A stretch of DNA of 9,218 nt, taken from Nanobdellota archaeon. GTDB lineage: Archaea > Nanobdellota > Nanobdellia > Woesearchaeales > GW2011-AR9. Both the position numbers and the translations under genes were made by a program. The DNA lies in contig JAHJDQ010000007.1 in NCBI GenBank assembly GCA_018812355.1, positions 1 to 9,218 of the forward strand, read 5' to 3'. Below, one piece after another: positions 1 to 5,706 of this stretch. Each line of letters starts with the position of its first letter. Position 1 is the stretch's first letter. Under the pieces are notes generated by a model. The model made no database searches, was not told where the DNA came from, and worked only from the letters and a program-made list of their open reading frames with translations.

Positions 1-237
1 AAACAAAGACCATTTACATTAATCCCAAAAGAAGAAATTGCGGGAGCAATTGTTGATATATTAAAAAATACTTTCAGTGCAACAAAAGAGACACTTGTTG
101 CAGATATAGCAAAGGGTATTTATCATAATAATAGAACTGGCGATAAGATAAAGACAAAAATTGATGAAGCTGTGAAGCATTTACTCAAAAAGAATGTAAT
201 AAAACAAGATAATGGTAAACTGGTATTGGAAAAATGA
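1..237 (+). CDS. C-terminal fragment of a DUF3320-tailed protein, probably an SF1 helicase
   Basis: This is an open frame from the first base to a TGA at 235-237, giving 78 residues; its start lies upstream of the window. The fragment reads as a winged-helix unit: an opening helix around PKEEIAGAIVDIL, a second helix around KETLVADIAKGI, an RTGDKIKTKIDEAVKHLL recognition-helix stretch and a short wing ending in DNGKLVLEK. This pattern matches my recollection of DUF3320, which normally closes large proteins with DUF4011 and superfamily 1 (AAA_11/AAA_12) helicase domains, sometimes with an MTES_1575-type nuclease domain. No helicase motif lies inside the window, so the helicase call is inference from the tail. 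The gene ends 19 bases before the type IIG start and shares its direction, so it is probably the preceding gene of the same operon. A stand-alone winged-helix protein cannot be excluded. Confidence 0.6.
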   Translation, partial: KQRPFTLIPKEEIAGAIVDILKNTFSATKETLVADIAKGIYHNNRTGDKIKTKIDEAVKHLLKKNVIKQDNGKLVLEK

Positions 238-243
238 TACTTC

Positions 244-249
244 AAAGGA
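244..249 (+). promoter_or_regulatory. Ribosome binding site (AAAGGA) that decides the type IIG start
   Basis: AAAGGA lies seven bases before the ATG at 257, a good Shine-Dalgarno distance. The upstream in-frame ATG at 212 has no comparable purine-rich site and would overlap the preceding gene by 26 bases. This site is the main reason for placing the start at 257. Confidence 0.6.
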
Positions 250-256
250 CGAGAAA

Positions 257-3200
257 ATGAATAAAGAAAATACACTTTTTAATGATACAACTGTTAAAAG
301 ATTAGTTTCAGGTATCAATCTAACAATAAAACAGAAAAAAGCAGTTAAAATATGGTTAGGATATCTTCAAAATAAAAAATTAGAAAATGAAAAACAAGCC
401 TATATAGAATTTGCAAATGTTATTCTAAAAGATTTATTGAATTATGATATTAGTCTTTATGGACTTAAACATGAAGAAGCGAACATAGAATTTTTATTCA
501 AAAAAGAGGGAAATAATCTTATCTGTTTTGAAGCAAAAGGGGCAAAAACTAAAGATTTGTGGGCATATCAAGGAAGAGATAGAAAATCAAGAGAAACACC
601 TGTCAATCAAATAAATTCTTACATGTATGAACAAAAGATTCCATTTGGAATTTTAACTAATTATCATTTATTTGTTTTATTTGATAGAAATGAAGGAAGT
701 AAAAAATATCACTCCATTGATTTCACAGAACTAACTAATGAAAATAAATTAAAAGAATTTGTGGCTCTCTTTTCAAAAGAACAGGTTGAAAAAGGATTCA
801 TTTCAGAAGTTATTCAAAAGTCTATCATTGAAGAAAAAGAATTTACAAAAGAATTCTATAAATTATATCATGAAACAAGATTAATGCTAATAAAAGAATT
901 TGAAAATAATTCTGAGATTAGTAGAGAAGCTTCTGTCCATTTTGCACAACTATATCTTAATAGGTTAATGTTTGTATTCTTTGCCGAAGATACTGGGAAA
1001 ATAGATAAAAGGATCATAGAAGATAGAATCTTAAAAACATTAGATAATCTTCATTTATTCTCATCTAACTCTTCTAATATTTCTAATGTATTAATTGGGT
1101 TGTTTAAAGATTTGGATAAAGGGAGTGATTTTCCAGTTAAATTATTTGGATTTAATGGTGGTTTATTTAATCACCCAATTCCACCAAAAATATATTTTAA
1201 AGATTTTAGAGAGAATAAGTTTTTCATAGATGTTAATAAATACTCAAAATTAAAGAAAAAAGATTTAGAGTTAAATGAAAAACAAAAAGAAACTTTTGAA
1301 AAATATAAAAATAAAATCAGTCCAATAGTAAGAAATATTTTGCTAATGGCATCACATGACTTCAATACAGAAGTTAATGTTAATATTTTGGGACATATTT
1401 TTGAACAGTCCATTTCAGATATTGAAGATTTAAAAACAGATAAAAGTTCTCGTCGTAAAAAAGAAGGAGTATTTTATACCCCTGAATATATAACAGATTA
1501 TATTTGTAGAAATACTATTGTCCCCTATCTTTCTAAAAAAAATGTTAATACTGTTCCTAATTTGATTAAGGAATACGCAGAAAATATTGGTGAATTAGAG
1601 GAGAAGTTTAAATCAATTAAAATATTAGATCCTGCTTGTGGTTCTGGTGCATTTTTAATTAAAGCAACAGATGTTATGTTAGAAATTTTTAAGCAAATAC
1701 AAGAATTTAAACAATCGGAAGGGGAATATGAAGCAAAAAGTGGATTAAAGAAAAGAAGTAACACACAAGGACAGATTGTATTGTCTAAATGGCATGAAGA
1801 AGATGAAGCAAGAGAAATTATAGAGAATAGTATTCATGGAGTAGATATTAATGAAGAATCTGTTGAGATAACTAAACTAGCTCTATTCCTAAAAATGGCA
1901 AGAAAGAATAGAAAATTAACAAATTTATCTGACAACATAAAACGAGGAAATAGTTTAATTGATGATCCTGAGGTGGCTGGTGATTTAGCTTTCAACTGGG
2001 ATAAAGAATTCCCGTTTAAATTTGATGTTGTTGTGGGGAATCCACCGTATGTTAATGGAAGAACAATGCAGGAAACAATTCCTTTACAAAGAAATTGGTT
2101 GAAAAAGAATTATTCATTATTGATTGAGAAATGGGATTTATATGTGGCTTTTTTTGAAAAAGGATTTAAACTTATGAAAGAAGATGGATTTCTCAGTTTC
2201 ATTATTCCTGATTCTGTTCTAACTGAAAAATATGCAACTAAATTAAGGGATGAAATTACCAATAAGTTATGTCTCTGTCAGATTGATTTTTTTAAGAATA
2301 TATTTGTATTTGAGGGTGTTGGAGTTCACAATGTAATTTTAAAAATAAAGAACGCAAAAAATCAAAAGTCTGTTAAAAAAGTAAGTCACTTTGATCTAAA
2401 CGGAGATTTTATTTCTAAAAATGTGTCAAAAAAAGAAGAAATATTTAGAGACTTTGACTCATTTAATTATGACTATAAATCTGATGATTTTTTAAACTTG
2501 AGTGATATTTTTTATATTAGTAAAGGAATTGTATTTAATTCTGATGAAAAAAAACATAAAGGTGAGTTTAAAAAACAAGATTTAATCTCTAATACACAAA
2601 ATCAAATAAATTGTAGAAAATATATTGAGGGGGAGAATGTTCATAAAAATGCGATTATAGGACACAAATATGTAGAATGGAATACCAATCGAATTCCAAA
2701 AAAAGTAAGTAGGCCTACATTTCCTGAGTTACATCAATCAGGAAAATTAGTTACCAACAAAATTGGAGATATTAAAGTAGCTTTTGATGCTGAAGGGTTT
2801 ATATGTGATCAGACCGTTAGAATAATAATCAAATGGACAAAACTAAAAGATATAACAAATAAAAGCATAACTAGTAGCATTAAAAAGTATTCTACTTACT
2901 CTCGGAAGATTCTTGAAGAGAATTCAAAGAATTATGATGACAAATTTGTATTAGCTTTGATTAATTCAAATACAGTAAAAGCAATATTCAATTCTTTACG
3001 AGGAGTAGGAAGTATTGACATAAATCCATTAAATTTAAGAAAAATTCCAATTCCTAAAATATCTACATCAGAACAAAAACCATTCATTGAAAAAGCAGAT
3101 TTGATGTTAAAATTGAATAAAGAGTTTTATGAGAAAAAAGATAAGTTTCTAAAACTAATAAAACATGAATACAAAATTGAAAAAATCACAAAAAAGTTAG

Positions 3201-3427
3201 ATGGGTTCTATGAATTAAAGTTTGATGATTTTATGAAGCAGTTGAAAGTTAATTTAAACATGGATAAAAAATCAGAACTTTTAGACTTCTTTGAAAAGAA
3301 CAAAAAAGAGTTACAAAACTTAAAGAATCAAATTGAAAAAACAGATTATGAAATTAATCTGATGGTTTACGAACTATATAGTTTAAATAAAGATGAGATT
3401 AAGATTGTTGAGGAGAGTTTGAAATGA
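257..3427 (+). CDS. Type IIG restriction-modification enzyme (Eco57I-like, single polypeptide)
   Basis: This 1056-residue protein fuses DNA cleavage, N6-adenine methylation and sequence recognition. Residues about 1-160 form a PD-(D/E)XK-type nuclease: E78 in an IEF strand, FEAKG at 91-95 (E92, K94) and a following QINSY segment. Residues about 200-270 contain the helical linker typical of these enzymes (HFAQLYLNRLMFVFFAEDTG). The methyltransferase carries GVFYTPEY (404-411), the SAM-binding DPACGSGAF (458-466), HGVDIN (527-532), GNSL and the catalytic NPPY (595-598). The remainder is a TaqI-like recognition region with a helical C-terminus ending in the family-style MVYELYSLNKDEIKIVE. All key methylation motifs are intact and the length suits the family, so I expect an active enzyme. 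The first acidic nuclease residue appears to be Glu rather than the usual Asp. The gene follows the DUF3320 gene by 19 bases and overlaps the next by 4 bases. An in-frame ATG at 212 would add 15 residues, but it lacks a ribosome site. A PglX-like BREX methyltransferase is the main alternative, made less likely by the N-terminal nuclease. Confidence 0.9.
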   Translation: MNKENTLFNDTTVKRLVSGINLTIKQKKAVKIWLGYLQNKKLENEKQAYIEFANVILKDLLNYDISLYGLKHEEANIEFLFKKEGNNLICFEAKGAKTKDLWAYQGRDRKSRETPVNQINSYMYEQKIPFGILTNYHLFVLFDRNEGSKKYHSIDFTELTNENKLKEFVALFSKEQVEKGFISEVIQKSIIEEKEFTKEFYKLYHETRLMLIKEFENNSEISREASVHFAQLYLNRLMFVFFAEDTGKIDKRIIEDRILKTLDNLHLFSSNSSNISNVLIGLFKDLDKGSDFPVKLFGFNGGLFNHPIPPKIYFKDFRENKFFIDVNKYSKLKKKDLELNEKQKETFEKYKNKISPIVRNILLMASHDFNTEVNVNILGHIFEQSISDIEDLKTDKSSRRKKEGVFYTPEYITDYICRNTIVPYLSKKNVNTVPNLIKEYAENIGELEEKFKSIKILDPACGSGAFLIKATDVMLEIFKQIQEFKQSEGEYEAKSGLKKRSNTQGQIVLSKWHEEDEAREIIENSIHGVDINEESVEITKLALFLKMARKNRKLTNLSDNIKRGNSLIDDPEVAGDLAFNWDKEFPFKFDVVVGNPPYVNGRTMQETIPLQRNWLKKNYSLLIEKWDLYVAFFEKGFKLMKEDGFLSFIIPDSVLTEKYATKLRDEITNKLCLCQIDFFKNIFVFEGVGVHNVILKIKNAKNQKSVKKVSHFDLNGDFISKNVSKKEEIFRDFDSFNYDYKSDDFLNLSDIFYISKGIVFNSDEKKHKGEFKKQDLISNTQNQINCRKYIEGENVHKNAIIGHKYVEWNTNRIPKKVSRPTFPELHQSGKLVTNKIGDIKVAFDAEGFICDQTVRIIIKWTKLKDITNKSITSSIKKYSTYSRKILEENSKNYDDKFVLALINSNTVKAIFNSLRGVGSIDINPLNLRKIPIPKISTSEQKPFIEKADLMLKLNKEFYEKKDKFLKLIKHEYKIEKITKKLDGFYELKFDDFMKQLKVNLNMDKKSELLDFFEKNKKELQNLKNQIEKTDYEINLMVYELYSLNKDEIKIVEESLK
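3410..3415 (+). promoter_or_regulatory. Strong ribosome binding site (GAGGAG) inside the type IIG 3' end
   Basis: GAGGAG lies eight bases before the ATG at 3424 and within the last codons of the type IIG gene. Together with the ATGA stop/start overlap (3424-3427), it indicates that the downstream gene is translated by coupling to the type IIG gene. Confidence 0.6.
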
Positions 3428-4236
3428 ATGAAAAGATAGATCTTAAAAGAATTAATAATTCTCTTGATAAGTATTCCCATATCAAAAAGATCATTGGTGA
3501 AGTGAATAATGTGTCAAAGATTTATAATTATCCATATAAACAGGATAAAGGGATTGATTATGAATGGAATTTTTTTGGAATACTTAACTCAGAGGAATTC
3601 TCAGATGAGTTAATTGAAGAGATAAAAGATAAAATTAAATCAAAAGAAGGGATTCTTGAACTAATATCATATAATTCTTATCTTGGTCACATTACATTTA
3701 AAAAAAGAATTTTAGGAAGAATTGATTTTTTAATTGGAAAATTAAATGATGTGTATTTAAAAGAACAATTTAGATCTGGCTTGATGAATAATCCGTTTAG
3801 TTTTCTTTCTGAATTAGAATTTGCTAATTTTTGTATAAAGTCAGAGTATGAAATCATTGAAACTGAACCTAAACTAAAGTCAGGTAAAAAATTAGACTTG
3901 AAAGTGAAGATGAATCACAAACCAATTTTGGTGGAAGTAATCACGCCAAGAATTAAATTAGGTATGCTTCAAAAACAAGTAGGTTTCTTTCCAATTAGTG
4001 CAGAAATTGAAAATAACATTAGATCAGAATTTGAGCACCATCAAATTGAAATTAATAATATTAATGAAGATTTTATATTAGTTATTGATGGAGATTATGC
4101 AGGAATTGATTTAATTAATCTTAAATCAGCTCTAAAAGAATTTTACAATAAATATAAGAATAAAAACAAATATCTTTCGGGCATTTATTTAAAGAGAGGC
4201 GATAAATTTTTCTTTTTAAATTCTACTAAGAATTAA
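3424..4236 (+). CDS. Nuclease-like protein with a degenerate PD-(D/E)XK core, coupled to the type IIG gene
   Basis: This is a 270-residue protein that I cannot assign to a named family. Residues 1-120 are mostly helical and charged. A recognisable core follows: a helix with SELEFANF (E130, E132), then GKKLDLKV with D158, and a strand with VEVITPRI starting at V170 (E171). This order, an acidic helix, then an Asp strand, then an Glu-x-x strand, is the layout of PD-(D/E)XK nucleases. The third catalytic position is Ile173 instead of Lys, giving E-V-I. Related proteins with E-x-T in this place are common, so the domain may be an inactive or variant nuclease, or the lysine may have moved. The C-terminal half continues with alternating strands and helices (FILVIDGDYAG) and has no membrane segment or signal peptide, so it is probably cytoplasmic. 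The ATGA overlap with the type IIG gene suggests a partner subunit or accessory nuclease; that role is inference. Confidence 0.7.
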   Translation: MNEKIDLKRINNSLDKYSHIKKIIGEVNNVSKIYNYPYKQDKGIDYEWNFFGILNSEEFSDELIEEIKDKIKSKEGILELISYNSYLGHITFKKRILGRIDFLIGKLNDVYLKEQFRSGLMNNPFSFLSELEFANFCIKSEYEIIETEPKLKSGKKLDLKVKMNHKPILVEVITPRIKLGMLQKQVGFFPISAEIENNIRSEFEHHQIEINNINEDFILVIDGDYAGIDLINLKSALKEFYNKYKNKNKYLSGIYLKRGDKFFFLNSTKN

Positions 4237-4237
4237 A

Positions 4238-5686
4238 ATGGCAACACTAACTAAATCTAAATACATGAATGGAGGTCAATGCCAAAGATTACTTTGGTTT
4301 GCAAATAAGAAACAACTTCCAGAATCTTCTTTAATGGAACAACATAGATTTAGTCAAGGTCCTATTTTTGAGAAGTATGTAAAACAAATTTACCCTAACG
4401 GAGTAGAGTTAGGTGATTTAGATTTCAATAAGAATATTGAAAAGACAAAAGAATTAGTTAATGATAAGAAGCTAATTTTTGAAGCAGGATTTAAAGTTGA
4501 TGAATTATTTATTAGGGCAGATATTCTAGAACCAAACGGAGATGGATGGAATTTATATGAAATTAAAGCATCTTCTGATGAAAAGAAACTAAAAATTTAT
4601 TTTCCAGACTTAGCATTTCAAAAATATGTTATTGAAAAAACAGGATTAAAGATTAAGAAGTGTTTTGTTCTGAAACTCAATAAAGAATACGTCAAGAACG
4701 GCGAGATTGAAGCCGAAAAATTAGTAGAGAAACACGATGTTACTGAAAATGTTGAATTAGTTGGAAATATTGAAGAGAATGTACAAAAATATTTAGAAAC
4801 ACTCAAAGAAGAAGATGAACCACCAATTACAATTTCTGTAAATTGTAACAGGCCCTACGAGTGTTCTCTTAAAGCCCATTGTTGGGGTACTTTACCAACA
4901 AATAATGTTTTACATCTTACTAATTGGCGACAATATTGGAAATTCTTTCATGAAGGAATAATTGACATTAAAGATATTCCTAAAGAAGAGGAATTAAAAC
5001 CAAAAGATGAAGTAATTAGAAAAGCAGCTTTAAGTTGTAAAGTTGTTGTTGCCAAAGAAGAGATCAAACATTTCATGAAAACATTGAAATATCCTCTTTA
5101 TCATTTTGATTTTGAAACTTTTGATACTGCAGTTCCTATTTATGATAAATCAAGACCATATCAGAAAATCCCATTCCAATATTCTTTACATATTCAACAT
5201 GAAGATGGAAAGTTAGAACATTTTGAATATCTTGCTGATGGTAAAGAAGATCCTCGTTTGAAATTGTTAGAACGATTGAAAGATGAGATTAAAGGGAAGG
5301 GTTCAGTGGTTGTTTTTAATAAGTCGTTTGAAAAAAGTGTCTTGACAAAATTAGCTGAAGATTTTCCAGAACATAAAGATTGGATTGAAGTTGTTTTATC
5401 TAGACTTATTGATTTAGCAGTACCATTTCAAAATTTTCATTATTATTGTCCTACTCAAAAAGGTAAATATTCAATTAAGAAAGTTCTTCCAGCAATTACT
5501 GGTAAAGGATATGAAAATTTAGAAATTAATAATGGTGGAGACGCTTCAATATTGTATTATAACAGCCATATTGCGAATAAAGAGGAAGTTAATGATAAGT
5601 TAAGGCAAAATATGCTTAATTATTGCGGATTGGATACAGAAGCGATGGTTTGGATTGTGGATGAATTGAGTAAATTAATTAAATGA
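4238..5686 (+). CDS. DUF2779 protein: Cas4-like Fe-S nuclease fused to a DEDDy exonuclease-like domain
   Basis: The 482-residue protein has two nuclease modules. The N-terminal half is Cas4/RecB-like: LTKSKYMNGGQCQRLLW with C15, RAD with D95, YEIKAS with E108 and K110, and a C-terminal cluster C203-x5-C209-x5-C215. C15 plus these three cysteines would hold a 4Fe-4S cluster, as in Cas4 nucleases. The second half (about 285-480) is DUF2779, recognised by HFDFETFDTAVPIYDKSRPY (D291, E293) and IPFQYSLHIQ. It ends with YCGLD (Y462, D466), a Y-x3-D motif like that of DEDDy exonucleases. The middle acid appears to be E365 in NKSFEK, where DnaQ-type enzymes have Asp. Both catalytic sets look intact, so DNA end processing is a fair guess; the substrate is unknown. 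The ATG comes one base after the preceding stop with no clear ribosome site, so translation is probably coupled. No cas1, cas2 or CRISPR array is nearby, which argues against a spacer-acquisition role. Confidence 0.85.
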   Translation: MATLTKSKYMNGGQCQRLLWFANKKQLPESSLMEQHRFSQGPIFEKYVKQIYPNGVELGDLDFNKNIEKTKELVNDKKLIFEAGFKVDELFIRADILEPNGDGWNLYEIKASSDEKKLKIYFPDLAFQKYVIEKTGLKIKKCFVLKLNKEYVKNGEIEAEKLVEKHDVTENVELVGNIEENVQKYLETLKEEDEPPITISVNCNRPYECSLKAHCWGTLPTNNVLHLTNWRQYWKFFHEGIIDIKDIPKEEELKPKDEVIRKAALSCKVVVAKEEIKHFMKTLKYPLYHFDFETFDTAVPIYDKSRPYQKIPFQYSLHIQHEDGKLEHFEYLADGKEDPRLKLLERLKDEIKGKGSVVVFNKSFEKSVLTKLAEDFPEHKDWIEVVLSRLIDLAVPFQNFHYYCPTQKGKYSIKKVLPAITGKGYENLEINNGGDASILYYNSHIANKEEVNDKLRQNMLNYCGLDTEAMVWIVDELSKLIK

Positions 5687-5695
5687 AATGATTAT

Positions 5696-5699
5696 AGGT
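5696..5699 (+). promoter_or_regulatory. Probable ribosome binding site (AGGT) of the GmrSD-HEPN gene
   Basis: AGGT lies seven bases before the ATG at 5707 in the only short gap (20 bases) within the rightward gene run. The match to a Shine-Dalgarno core is modest. The gap holds no visible promoter or terminator, so this gene is most simply read as part of the same transcript. Confidence 0.4.
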
Positions 5700-5706
5700 A
5701 AATAAG

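Noticed and set aside
212..256. An upstream in-frame ATG at 212 that would extend the type IIG protein by 15 residues
   Set aside because: It lies inside the preceding gene and lacks a ribosome binding site, whereas AAAGGA sits at a good distance from the ATG at 257. The added residues (MVNWYWKNDTSKDEK) do not resemble a domain start.
1171..1413. Minus-strand open frame of 80 codons inside the type IIG gene
   Set aside because: It is antisense to a well-supported coding sequence, rich in Phe, Ser and Leu as expected from the complement of an A-rich gene, and has no recognisable motif.
1525..1764. Minus-strand open frame of 79 codons across the methyltransferase motif I region
   Set aside because: It is the complement of the conserved SAM-binding region, with no ribosome site or domain signal of its own.
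2546..2553. A run of A residues in the type IIG gene that might cause frameshifting
   Set aside because: Such runs are common in this AT-rich window, the reading frame continues intact on both sides, and there is no alternative frame that would make a sensible product.
4618..4806. Minus-strand open frame of 62 codons inside the DUF2779 gene
   Set aside because: It is antisense to a clear coding region, with low-complexity Ser/Phe/Thr composition.
4238..5686. A CRISPR adaptation locus suggested by the Cas4-like domain
   Set aside because: No cas1, cas2, effector gene or repeat-spacer array is visible, and the DUF2779 half is not part of canonical Cas4 proteins.
5688..5705. A five-codon mini-frame (MIIGK) between the DUF2779 and GmrSD-HEPN genes
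   Set aside because: It is too short to judge and is explained by chance; nothing suggests a leader peptide with regulatory codons.
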